A stretch of DNA of 23,429 nt from Syntrophaceae bacterium UBA1062 (GTDB lineage Bacteria; Desulfobacterota; Desulfomonilia; UBA1062): the NCBI GenBank assembly GCA_002316295.1, contig DCDF01000114.1, positions 1-23,429 on the forward strand, given 5' to 3'. The position numbers and the translations under genes are program-made. Under the pieces are notes generated by a model. It was not told where the DNA came from and ran no database searches. It saw only the letters and a program-made list of their open reading frames with translations. This document shows positions 1 to 8,091 of this stretch, piece after piece (within the stretch, counting starts at the first letter, position 1; every line of letters begins with the position of its first letter).

Positions 1-760
1 AGGCGGTGATGCCGCTATGAACCCTTCCGCAGCAGTGGGAAGAGCCACAGTATTCCTGGGGCAGGCGCTGAGGGTTTGACGGCTCGGATCATACCCGGGG
101 CATCGCTGAATGTCCGGAACATGCCCGGCGCCGTCCCTGGAAGGCTCATGAGCGGAGAGGCATTCGACACCGGACGAATACATGAATGCCGGACGAGGAC
201 GGTTCAACGGCATCCTCCGCCATCATGGATGTGCGTTCCGTGAGGCGCCCCGGGCGTTGTCCCCGATCGTTTTCGCTATTTCTTGTGCCGCCTCCGCGCC
301 TCTGCTGACGCGCTTGTGCTTGAGAATAAGAAAGAAAACCCGCTCGAGAGACACCGCAAGGGTCGCCAGAAAAACCCGGCGAGAACCCATCCCGCAATAC
401 CGCTCCCGGCAAGCCGGTCCATTGGATCTCCTTTCCGTATATGTCATGGATTCACAGGATGAATCTCGGTATGGGGTATTTTCTCTTCCGCTTCGGGCAA
501 AATGAATTTCGGGTCGGCCGGTGTACAACGATCGAGGACGGACGAGGCTGTCGAACAATTTGCGAATGAACAAATGTTATTATTATTCATATATGGGCAT
601 AATATAAATGCATGCAAGAGCCTGATCGACTAGGAATGATCTATATATGCACAAATATACATAATTACATAAATGAATAATGATTCAGTTTGCTGTTGTG
701 CTCGGAGGTTTATTCATATACAATCGCTAGACGAAAAAAAATCGTTTCAGGGGGTTTTTT
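1..760. other. Gene-poor leader region upstream of the formate dehydrogenase operon
   Basis: No protein in any frame here looks like a known family. Overlapping short open frames occur on both strands between about 180 and 573, with arginine/serine-rich translations typical of non-coding GC-rich DNA. The one partial exception is a 55-codon minus-strand frame (ATG at 390, stop at 223) with a possible single membrane segment, but its ribosome binding site is poor. From about 555 onward the composition becomes clearly AT-rich, which marks the probable promoter and operator zone of the operon starting at 761. No tRNA or riboswitch was recognised. Confidence 0.5.
583..720. promoter_or_regulatory. 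AT-rich putative control region with repeated TTATTCAT words
   Basis: The 11-mer TTATTCATATA occurs at 583-593 and again at 710-720. The inverse of its first eight bases, ATGAATAA, lies between them at 673-680, inside the imperfect dyad TGAATaatgATTCA (674-687). Three copies in about 140 bases just before the formate dehydrogenase operon could be operator half-sites. I could not identify a convincing sigma70 or sigma54 promoter here, and the region is AT-rich enough for short words to recur by chance, so this is only a candidate. Confidence 0.3.
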
Positions 761-3700
761 ATGGACGTAAGTAGGAGGGGATTCCTGAAGCTTGCGGGCG
801 GAACCCTGGCTGCTGCGGGCATCGGAGCGAGCGTGGGAGTGAGATCGGCCCACGCGAAGCCTTCAAAGATCCGATATGCCCAGGAGGTTCCCACTATCTG
901 CCCTTATTGCGGGGTGGGATGCGGCATCATCGCCCATGTAAGCAATGGGAAAATTATCAACACAGAGGGTGACCCTGATCATCCCATCAACAAGGGCGCC
1001 TTGTGCTCCAAGGGAAGTGCCCTGTATCAGATCGCGAACAACGACAAGCGTCTGACCAAGGTTCTCTACCGGGCACCGGGGGCGGATTCCTGGCAGGAAG
1101 TCGAATGGGAGTGGGCCATCGACAAGATCGCCCGCAACCTCAAAAAAACCAGGGATGCAGGGTTTGTCAAGACGAATGCAAAGGGCGAGGTCGTCAACCG
1201 CGTCGAGAACATCGCCGCCATCGGCGGGGCCGCTCTCGACAGCGAAGAGGTCTATTCCCTCACCAAGTTCAACCGGGCTCTCGGCCTGGTTTACGTCGAG
1301 CACCAGGCCCGTATTTGACACAGCTCCACAGTCGCCGGTCTGGCGAACTCCTTCGGTCGCGGTGCAATGACGAATCACTGGAACGATATCCAGCATGCGG
1401 ACGCCATCCTTATTATGGGCTCCAACGCCGCCGAGAATCATCCCATCTCTTTCAAGTGGGTGAACGAGGCGCGGGCAAAGCGCGGAGCCAAGCTCCTCAA
1501 CGTCGACCCCCGGTTTACCCGGACCTCGGCGGTTGCCGATCACTACGCGCGCATCCGCTCGGGCACCGACATCGCCTTCTTGGGGGGCATGATCAACTAC
1601 GCCATCAGGAACAACCGCATCAACTGGGACTACATTCGCGACTACTCCGATGCGGCATATCTGGTGAACCCCGATTTCCGGGGCGCAGCTGACCTCGACG
1701 GTGTATTCTCCGGCCTGAAAGGCTCCACATACGATAAGTCTACCTGGAGCTATCAGACAGACGAGAACGGCGTGCCAAAGAGGGACGAGACCATGCAGGA
1801 TCCCAACAGCGTGTTCCAGCTCCTGAAGAAGCATTATGCGCGGTACACGCCTGAAAAGGTATGCGAGCTTACGGGAACGGACCCCAAGGACTTCGAGACC
1901 GTATGTGATGTGTTCACCGCAACCTATCTGCCCGAGAAATCGGGGACCATCATGTACGCAATGGGCACTACCCAGCACACCTACGGATCTCAGAACGTGC
2001 GGGCGTTCTCCGTTCTCCAGATCCTGCTGGGCAATATCGGCGTGGCGGGCGGCGGCATCAACGCTCTGCGCGGTGAGAGCAATGTACAGGGCTCGACCGA
2101 CCACGGGGCGCTCTACCACATCCTGCCCGGCTATCTCAAATACCCCAAGGCCAGCGAGCAGTCGCTGGCGGTGTACAACACGAACAATACACCCAAGTCC
2201 AACGATCCCATGAGCATCAACTGGTGGGGGAACACCCCGAAGTACATGGCGAGCCTGCTGAAGGCCTGGTGGAGAGATGCAGATCTCGAAACGGGATACA
2301 GCTATCTGCCCAAGATCGACGACACCACGAACTATTCGTACTTGCCCATCTTCAACGAGATGGCCAGGGGCAACATCAAGGGCATGTTCGCCTGGGGAAT
2401 GAACCCCGCCGTAGGCGCACCGAGCGCGCGTCTTATCCGCAGGGCTCTGGCGAAGCTCGAGTGGCTGGTCGCCATTGACCTCTGGGAGACCGAGACATCC
2501 GCGTTCTGGCAGAAGGAAGCGGGCGTCGACCCGTCGACCATCAATACCGAAGTCTTTCTCCTGCCCGCTGCCGCGTCCATGGAAAAGGAAGGCTCGGTAG
2601 CCAACTCCAGCAGATTGGCACAGTGGCGTTACAAGGCCGTCAATCCACCGGGCCGCGCCGAAGATGACCTCGCCATCCTGACCATGCTCGTAAACAAGAC
2701 AAAAGAGCTGTATGCGAAAGAAGGCGGCGCCTTCCCGGACCCCATCCTGAACCTTTCCTGGAATTACGGAAAGCTCGGTCTTGACGGCAAGATCCATCAC
2801 CCGTCTCCGAGAGAGGTGGCAAAAGAGATCAACGGCTTCTTCCTCGTGGACAAGGAGGTCGATGGAAAGCTCTACAAGGCCGGCGACATGGTGCCCGGGT
2901 TCCCGGCGCTTCAGGACGACGGCTCCACCTGCTCCGGCAACTGGCTCTACTGCAACTCGATAAGCGATACCGAAAACAGGATGATGCGCCGCGACACCTC
3001 CGATCCCACGGGCCTTGGCTTCTACCACAACTGGGCATGGTGCTGGCCCATGAACCGAAGGATCATCTACAACCGTGCCAGCGTTGACAAGAAAGGCCAG
3101 CCCTTTGCCAAGGACAAGCCGGTCATCTGGTGGAGTCCGCTCAAGAAGGCGTGGCTCGGCGATGTTCCGGACGGCGGCGGCGGACCGGGCGCGAAGCACC
3201 CCTTCATCATGGTGCCCCACGGGCGCGCTCAGCTCTTCTCCGCAAGCATGACCGACGGGCCGTTCCCCGAGCACTACGAGCCGCTCGAATCCCAGGTCAG
3301 GAACACCATCTCCGCGGCACAGGTATCCCCGGTCATCATGAGGTGGGACAAGAAGGTGCAGGAAGAGGTGTGCGATCCGATGCTCGTGGAAGGCTGCAAC
3401 GCGGCTGTCTTCGGATGCGAGGAGGCACCGGAATTCCCCATCGTCTGCACCACCTACCGGGTGGTCGAGCACTGGCAGACAGGCCAGATGACCAGATGGC
3501 TTCCATGGCTTACCGAGCTCGTGCCGAATCAGTTTGTGGAGATGAGCGAGGAGTTCGCGAAGGAAAAGGGAATCCGCAACGGCGAGCTGGTGAGAGTCAC
3601 CTCCATCAGAAACCGGGAGGGCATCATAGCGAACGCCTATGTAACCAAGCGCTTCAAGCCCTTTACCATCAACGGGGAAACCGTCCATCAGGTCGGGATG

Positions 3701-3835
3701 ACATGGCACTTCGGGTACAAAGGGCTGGTCACGGGCGCAAATGCCAACGACCTGAGCCCGTTCGTCGGTGATGCCAACACCATGATCCCCGAGTACAAGG
3801 CCTTCCTCGTGAACGTAGAAAAGGTGAGGAGGTAA
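761..3835 (+). CDS. fdnG: Selenocysteine formate dehydrogenase, catalytic alpha subunit (FDH-N type), Tat-exported
   Basis: Oxidises formate to CO2 (or the reverse) at a molybdenum or tungsten bis-pyranopterin centre in the periplasm. The 1024-residue product starts with a twin-arginine signal (SRRGFLK, residues 4-10) and a likely cleavage site after AHA (30-32). A [4Fe-4S] motif follows: C47, C50, C54, C82. An in-frame TGA at 1316-1318 falls in the FDH-N active-site context HQARI-U-HSSTVAGLANS, so residue 186 is read as selenocysteine and the frame continues to TAA at 3833-3835. A conventional caller would split this into a 185-residue stub and an 822-residue protein starting at 1367. Length matches E. 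coli FdnG (about 1015 residues). A G-run (GGGGG) lies six bases before the ATG. The beta and gamma genes follow with almost no gap. Expression requires selenocysteine machinery and molybdopterin maturation genes that are not in the window. Confidence 0.95.
1316..1348 (+). promoter_or_regulatory. Selenocysteine UGA codon with bacterial SECIS-like hairpin
   Basis: The UGA is at 1316-1318. Twelve bases later, 1331-1348 (gtcgccggtctggcgaac) folds into a short hairpin. CGCC pairs with GGCG, flanking bases extend the stem past one bulged A, and the five-base apical loop is GGTCT (1337-1341). From family knowledge, E. coli fdhF and fdnG SECIS elements are hairpins directly downstream of UGA with a GGUCU loop recognised by SelB. 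The match in loop sequence and position, plus uninterrupted homology after the UGA, supports recoding. Confidence 0.85.
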
Positions 3836-3838
3836 GCC

Positions 3839-4618
3839 ATGACTGAATATATCAAGCTCATCGATCTGACCAAATGCACCGGCTGCCGGGGATGCCAGGT
3901 GGCGTGCAAGAACTGGAACGGGCTTCCCGCCGAGAAGACGCAATTCATCGGGTCTCTGCAGAACCCGGCCGATCTCTCTTACGATACCTGGTGTCTCATC
4001 AGGTTCGACGAGATTGAAAACGGATCCGGACTGAAATGGGTCATGAGGCACGACGCCTGTATGCACTGCGACTGGCCCGCCTGTGTCAAGGCCTGCCCCT
4101 CGCCGGGCGCCCTGGTGAAGACGGAGACGGGCGCCGTCGTGCACGATCCGAATTTCTGCATCGGCTGCAAGGCCTGCACAGTGGCCTGTCCGTTCGATAT
4201 CCCCCGGTATTCCGCTGTGAACGAAAACATATCCAAGTGCACCCTGTGCTACGACAGGATCACCGACGGCAGAAAGCCCGCATGCGTGACGTCGTGCCCC
4301 ACCGGTTGCCTGACCTTCGGGCCGAAGGCCGAGATGCAGGTCAGGGCCCGGGCGAGGGCGGCGGAGATCAGCGGGGTGGTCTATCCCAATAACCCCAAGT
4401 ACCAGACCAATGTCCTCTATATCATGCCGGCCGAGATCAGGGCCGCACAGCTCCAGCACATGAACCCGAATCCCAAGATGCCAACCACCGTCCTGTGGTG
4501 GAAGAACCTCTTCAAGCCGTTTACCCTGATCGGCATGGGTGCGGTGGCGGGTGCGGCCATGCTGCACTATATGGTTAGAGGGCCGCACGAGCCGGAGAAA
4601 AAGGAAGGGGGTGAGTGA
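3839..4618 (+). CDS. fdnH: Formate dehydrogenase beta subunit, four-cluster ferredoxin-like electron carrier
   Basis: Moves electrons from the catalytic subunit to the cytochrome b subunit through [4Fe-4S] clusters. The 259-residue protein begins with a cysteine set C13-x2-C16-x2-C19-x3-C23. Further motifs are CMHCDWPACVKACP, CIGCKACTVACP and CTLCYDRI with a downstream CVTSCP, the usual four-cluster pattern of the FdnH/HybA/DmsB family. A single C-terminal hydrophobic segment (around residues 228-245, FTLIGMGAVAGAAMLHYMV) matches the membrane anchor of FdnH. The product is a little shorter than E. coli FdnH (about 294). The start lies three bases after the fdnG stop, with a GAGGAGG ribosome binding site inside the end of fdnG, so the two are probably translationally linked. 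Confidence 0.93.
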   Translation: MTEYIKLIDLTKCTGCRGCQVACKNWNGLPAEKTQFIGSLQNPADLSYDTWCLIRFDEIENGSGLKWVMRHDACMHCDWPACVKACPSPGALVKTETGAVVHDPNFCIGCKACTVACPFDIPRYSAVNENISKCTLCYDRITDGRKPACVTSCPTGCLTFGPKAEMQVRARARAAEISGVVYPNNPKYQTNVLYIMPAEIRAAQLQHMNPNPKMPTTVLWWKNLFKPFTLIGMGAVAGAAMLHYMVRGPHEPEKKEGGE

Positions 4619-4619
4619 T

Positions 4620-5264
4620 ATGTCCGGTAAGAAAGAAGGAATGGTATACGTTACCACACTGCAGGAGAGGATCGTTCACTGGCTCCTGGCCGGGAGCTGT
4701 CTGTTCGCTCTACTGACCGGGCTGGGCCTGATGTTCCACAGCTGGGACTTCATCGCCGCCCTCCTGGGCGGCCACTACGCCATGAAGTGGATGCACATTT
4801 TCTCCGGCGTGGTGTTTGCATTCTCGCTCGCGGGAGCGAGCGTCATGTGGTGGGAGCACTGCAAGTTCGTGCCCGAGGACGCCGAGTGGGTGAAGAAGGC
4901 CGGCGGCTATCTCTGGGACGCCCACGACCTGCCTCCGGGAGGCATGTACAATGCCGGGCAGAAGATGTTCTTCTGGACTGTGTTCATCTTCGGGATCATT
5001 ATCGTGATCTCCGGGCTCATCATGTTCAACCCGCTCATCTTCCCCGTGACTCTGGCCAGATGGGCGTACATGCTTCATGCCGCGTCTGTCATGGTCATCG
5101 CCGCGTTCTTCATCATCCACCTCTATCTGGGAACCTTCGGGAACCCGGGCACGGTGCAGATCATGTTCCACGGCTGGGCCACCAGGGAGTACTGCGAATT
5201 CCACAAGGGGAAATGGCTGGCCGAAAGAGAGAAGAAGGGCGGGGAAGAATCCCAGGCCGCATAA
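4620..5264 (+). CDS. fdnI: Formate dehydrogenase gamma subunit, membrane cytochrome b
   Basis: Membrane di-heme cytochrome b that passes electrons from the beta subunit to menaquinone. The start at 4620 was chosen over an earlier in-frame ATG at 4539 because it begins one base after the fdnH stop, has a GGAAGGGGG ribosome binding site, and gives the family N-terminus (MSGKKEGMVYVTTLQERIVHW). The 214-residue product is close to E. coli FdnI (217). Four hydrophobic segments are visible, with histidines suited to heme ligation in ERIVHWLLAG, MKWMHIFSG, YMLHAASV and FFIIHLYLG. It is the last gene of the operon and is followed by a strong terminator 26 bases downstream. It could equally be named fdhC or fdoI. 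The subunit order and Tat signal of the alpha subunit argue for the periplasm-facing respiratory enzyme rather than a cytoplasmic NAD-linked one. Confidence 0.93.
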   Translation: MSGKKEGMVYVTTLQERIVHWLLAGSCLFALLTGLGLMFHSWDFIAALLGGHYAMKWMHIFSGVVFAFSLAGASVMWWEHCKFVPEDAEWVKKAGGYLWDAHDLPPGGMYNAGQKMFFWTVFIFGIIIVISGLIMFNPLIFPVTLARWAYMLHAASVMVIAAFFIIHLYLGTFGNPGTVQIMFHGWATREYCEFHKGKWLAEREKKGGEESQAA

Positions 5265-5289
5265 GCGTTCCAACCCCAATGTCTTGAAC

Positions 5290-5325
5290 AAAAAGCCGGA
5301 GAGCTTCGTGCCCTCCGGCTTTTTC
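5290..5325 (+). terminator. Rho-independent terminator of the formate dehydrogenase operon
   Basis: AAAAAGCCGGAG (5290-5301) pairs perfectly over 12 bp with CTCCGGCTTTTT (5313-5324), leaving an 11-base loop. The GC core followed by the T-run is a textbook intrinsic terminator. The matching A-run on the left means it could also work for transcripts arriving from the right. Confidence 0.9.
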
Positions 5326-5610
5326 TCGTTTGTCTCCAGTTCATCCGAGTATTATCTGCCCCGGGCAGCGCCGGGAAATCTTGGAGGAAGCCGGGCGCCG
5401 TTGAAAATCGGCTACGGAGCATGAGGAATGATGGGGCTCAAGAAGCTCTCTGATCAGCCTCTTGAAGAGACATCTCCGGTCCTGCTCCAAGCTGGCCCCG
5501 GATCTGCACACTGCGGATGGTGCTCAGCCGGCACGCTGCCCGGCGATCTGCTTCCCGGCGCGGGGCCGGGGCCTGTTCTGTTTGACCGGGGGAATCATAT
5601 AGGCTATACC
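5326..5610. other. Intergenic stretch before the small membrane protein gene
   Basis: No recognisable gene. The reading frame of the next gene extends back to an ATG at 5428 preceded by GGAG/GAGG, but the 61 residues it would add are low-complexity, proline/glycine-rich and resemble nothing known, so I treat this as probable leader sequence. No clear promoter was found. Confidence 0.4.
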
Positions 5611-5925
5611 ATGTCGTGGAGGATGTGCGTGTCGGGTCCGCAGGAAATACTGGTAATCATACTGATCTTCATGCTCATATTCTTTCTGCCCAGGCTTAAG
5701 GGCAGAAGCGGTGAGAAGAGATCCAAAAAGACCCTGCAGACGCTTTCCGGAAAACTCCGCCTCGCCTTGGTCATTTCCGTTGTCTGGCTGCTGCTGTGGA
5801 CGGCCTACTTTCAACCCTGGACCGGAAGGGTCCTCGGCTTTGCTGTGGTCGGCCTGTGCCCGGTCGCCCTGGGGTGGGGCATTCTCTGGATACTCGACGG
5901 GTTCAGGAAGAATCAGGACGCATGA
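5611..5925 (+). CDS. Small three-segment membrane protein with a TatA-like N-terminus, function unknown
   Basis: From the ATG at 5611 the product is 104 residues. It begins MSWRMCVSGPQEILVIILIF and has a first hydrophobic helix ending at LPRL, followed by a basic linker (KGRSGEKRSKK). Two further hydrophobic segments follow, VISVVWLLLWTAYF and VLGFAVVGLCPVALGWGILWIL. The GPQEILVI start loosely recalls TatA/TatB proteins (glycine-x-x-glutamate then a short helix), but the FG hinge and amphipathic helix are absent, so a Tat role is not supported. The start is uncertain: ATG at 5428 and at 5623 are in frame. It lies after the formate dehydrogenase terminator and so is probably a separate unit. 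A real but unassigned inner-membrane protein is the most likely reading. Confidence 0.55.
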   Translation: MSWRMCVSGPQEILVIILIFMLIFFLPRLKGRSGEKRSKKTLQTLSGKLRLALVISVVWLLLWTAYFQPWTGRVLGFAVVGLCPVALGWGILWILDGFRKNQDA

Positions 5926-6230
5926 GGCGTCCAGGCCATTCACCCCGGGGGGCCTTTCAGCGCTTCGGACCATGGATGAAAGATCCCTGCCGGCACGTGC
6001 CTTCCTGCGGGTACGATGACGTACACACATCGTTTCCGTGTTTTTTTCACGAGCGCCGTGGCGAGCGACATACCCTCCTCCCGCTGCTCGGCCGGGTCCG
6101 GTGTCTATCCGCAGAAAACCGGGCGGAACCGGTTCGCGTGCGGCCAGCGGCAACAACCTCGCATAGCGGCTCCTCCCCTTGCTCCGGATCGGAAAAATGA
6201 TCCGGGCTGGGTTCTTCAGCGTTTCCGGCG
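5926..6230. other. Convergent intergenic region
   Basis: Lies between the 3' ends of the small membrane protein gene (+) and the flavoprotein gene (-). Open frames here are short or antisense to the flavoprotein gene. Two weak dyads are visible: AGGCC/GGCCT at 5933-5937/5951-5955, and CCGGATC/GATCCGG at 6184-6190/6199-6205. The second is a 7-bp stem that could sit at the end of the minus-strand transcript, but neither has a T-run. Nothing else was recognised. Confidence 0.4.
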
Positions 6231-7592
6231 TCAGCCCTTGAGCGCGACCATGTCCGGAATATCCGAAGCGAATGTAGGGAAGGCGAAGAGGAACTCCCTC
6301 AGATCGCGGGAGGTGATGCCGTGCTTCATGGCAAGGCCGAAGATATTGATGATCTCGTGGGCGTCGTGGCCGAGGATATGGGCGCCGAGGATCCTGTCGG
6401 TCTCTTCCTCGATAAGGACCTTGGAAAAGGCGGCCGGCTCGGTATAAATCCGGGTCATCTTCAGAGACTTCAGGTTTCGCAGTGCTGTTTTGAATTTCAG
6501 GCCCCGGGCCGACGCCTGTTCTTCCGTAAGACCGACGCCTGCGAGCGGGGGGATCGTGTAGACCGCGTAGGGAATGAACCGGTAATCTGGTGCGATGAGG
6601 TCGGAGGATATGACATTATGGGCGGCAATGCGGCCCTCATAGGTGGCGACGGGAGAGAGCTGCGGTGAAGAGGGAACCGCATCACCCGCCACAAAGACAT
6701 CCTGGTTGGACACGCTCCTGAGATACTTGTCGAGGACGATTCCCTTTGCGTCGGTTTCGATCCCCGCTGAAGCGAGATCGAGGCCTTCGTAGTTGGCCGT
6801 CCTGCCTGCGCTGTTGATAACGATGTCCGCTTCTGCAACACGGGATTCATCTCCTGCCCTGTAGGCGACATCGAACCCGGAAGAACTTCTGGTGATGGAA
6901 TCCACGTCCGCCCCGGGAATCACCTTTGCCCCCAGAGACTGTGTGTGCTCCACGAGCTCCTTGACCAGCTCCTCGTCAAAGGCGGGAAGAATTCTCTTCG
7001 CTGCGTCGAGGACCATGACCTGTATGCCGGCGCGTAGGAATACATGGGTAAATTCCATGCCGATAGGCCCGCTGCCGATGAATACGACCGAAGAAGGCAG
7101 TCGGCCGAGCTCGAGGAGCTCATCACTCGTCAGGGTGTTCTCGAACCCGGGGATGGGAAGTGTTCTCGGCCTCGATCCTGTTGCAATGACGAACTTCTTT
7201 CCATGATACTCCCGGCCGCCTGCCTCGATGGAGTGCCGTCCGGTGAACCGAGCCCGGGCGGAGAGGATGTGGATTCCCAGCTTTTCCAGCCTTTCTTCGT
7301 GTTCTTTCGGAACAGGCGCGATGATCGCTTTCTTGAGATCGATAAGCCCGTCCCAGTCGAGATGTGCATTTTGAACCGTGATACGGTGCCCGGGCGACCG
7401 GCGGATGTTTTCCATGATCTCGGCAGAGGCGAGGAGAACCTTCTTTGGAATGCATCCCTTCAGCGGGCACGTTCCTCCGAACATCTCCGCCTCCACAATG
7501 AGCACCGAAGCGCCGGATCTGCGCGAGATAATCGCCGCCGGTCTCCCGGCAGGCCCTCCGCCCAGGACAATAACGTCATAGGTGTTTTCCAC
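6231..7592 (-). CDS. FAD-dependent pyridine nucleotide-disulfide oxidoreductase (dihydrolipoyl dehydrogenase/mercuric reductase-like)
   Basis: A 453-residue class I flavoprotein that would move electrons between NAD(P)H and a disulfide or other acceptor in the cytoplasm. The FAD-binding GGGPAG (residues 11-16) is followed by the redox-active pair in GGTCPLKGCIPKK (C42, C47), spaced as in lipoamide dehydrogenase. A second nucleotide-binding motif VFIGSGPIGMEF, the FAD motif VFVAGDAV and a C-terminal dimerisation domain (HILGHDAHEI) complete the family order. At the C-terminus the usual catalytic HPTxSE is FPTFASD, so the general-base histidine is phenylalanine (F438) and the partner glutamate is aspartate. 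That argues against lipoamide or glutathione as substrate. The start is GTG at 7592, with GAGGAGG just upstream. It is divergent from the glutaredoxin/FTR pair. The true substrate is unknown. Confidence 0.88.
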   Translation of the reverse strand: MENTYDVIVLGGGPAGRPAAIISRRSGASVLIVEAEMFGGTCPLKGCIPKKVLLASAEIMENIRRSPGHRITVQNAHLDWDGLIDLKKAIIAPVPKEHEERLEKLGIHILSARARFTGRHSIEAGGREYHGKKFVIATGSRPRTLPIPGFENTLTSDELLELGRLPSSVVFIGSGPIGMEFTHVFLRAGIQVMVLDAAKRILPAFDEELVKELVEHTQSLGAKVIPGADVDSITRSSSGFDVAYRAGDESRVAEADIVINSAGRTANYEGLDLASAGIETDAKGIVLDKYLRSVSNQDVFVAGDAVPSSPQLSPVATYEGRIAAHNVISSDLIAPDYRFIPYAVYTIPPLAGVGLTEEQASARGLKFKTALRNLKSLKMTRIYTEPAAFSKVLIEEETDRILGAHILGHDAHEIINIFGLAMKHGITSRDLREFLFAFPTFASDIPDMVALKG

Positions 7593-7845
7593 TGCTCTTC
7601 CTCCTCAGATGCCGCCTGGATCACTACGTCCGGCTCTCGTGAAACGTCACCGCCCGGCCCTTGCCTCACCGAAAGATCGAGGGCTGCGTTCGATGGATAA
7701 TTGCCGCTTTCTTAGAATAGTAGCGATGAGCTTCGTGCATTCAAGAGCCGGCATCCAAACCCGGACATCCTCGCAGATCGTCAGAGAAAGACTGCGGCAT
7801 TGATTTCTTGTGCAGGGGATATTATTGTAGAAAAAGGAGGCGGCA

Positions 7846-8091
7846 ATGAAAGTCAAGATGTATACCATCAGTACCTGCAGCCACTGCAAGGCTACTAAAA
7901 AATTCATGAACGACAACGCAGTGGAGTACGAATACGTGGACGTCGATCTTCTCGACGGAGAAGAGAGGCAGGTCGTCATCGAGGAAGTGAAAAAGCTCAA
8001 CTCGCATTTGAGCTTCCCCACGATCATCATCGGAGAGCGCATCATCATCGGCTTCAGGGAAGAAGAGATCAGGGAGGTCCTGGGGCTCTGA
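7846..8091 (+). CDS. Glutaredoxin-like thiol-disulfide protein
   Basis: An 81-residue single-domain thioredoxin-fold protein. The active-site motif CSHC lies in the first strand-helix turn (STCSHCKATKKFM, C15 and C18), and the cis-proline loop appears as LSFPTIIIGE near residue 63. Size and pattern fit NrdH-like or bacterial glutaredoxins that take electrons from a dedicated reductase rather than glutathione. A strong ribosome binding site AGGAGG (7835-7840) lies five bases before the ATG. The stop TGA shares its last base with the start of the next gene, an FTR catalytic subunit, so the two are translationally coupled. The natural inference is that FTR reduces this glutaredoxin with ferredoxin electrons. 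Targets are unknown. Confidence 0.88.
   Translation: MKVKMYTISTCSHCKATKKFMNDNAVEYEYVDVDLLDGEERQVVIEEVKKLNSHLSFPTIIIGERIIIGFREEEIREVLGL

Noticed and set aside
182..573. Overlapping short open frames on both strands in the leader region
   Set aside because: Low-complexity arginine/serine-rich translations, weak ribosome binding sites and no recognisable family; at most an unproven 55-residue frame on the minus strand (390-223).
555..760. Sigma54 promoter in front of the formate dehydrogenase operon
   Set aside because: I checked GG/GC pairs in this stretch and none has the required ten-base spacing with a reasonable match around it.
761..1318. Reading the formate dehydrogenase catalytic gene as a pseudogene or as two separate genes
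   Set aside because: The stop is UGA at the conserved selenocysteine position with a SECIS-like hairpin, and homology continues in frame.
863..4657. 1264-codon open frame on the minus strand opposite the formate dehydrogenase genes
   Set aside because: It is an antisense shadow: the plus strand encodes well-recognised subunits throughout, and the antisense translation resembles no protein family.
5428..5610. Upstream 61-residue extension of the small membrane protein
   Set aside because: The extension is proline/glycine-rich without family character; the hydrophobic protein begins naturally at 5611, although the start remains uncertain.
6184..6205. Terminator after the minus-strand flavoprotein gene
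   Set aside because: A 7-bp stem CCGGATC/GATCCGG is present, but there is no T-run on the downstream side for either strand.
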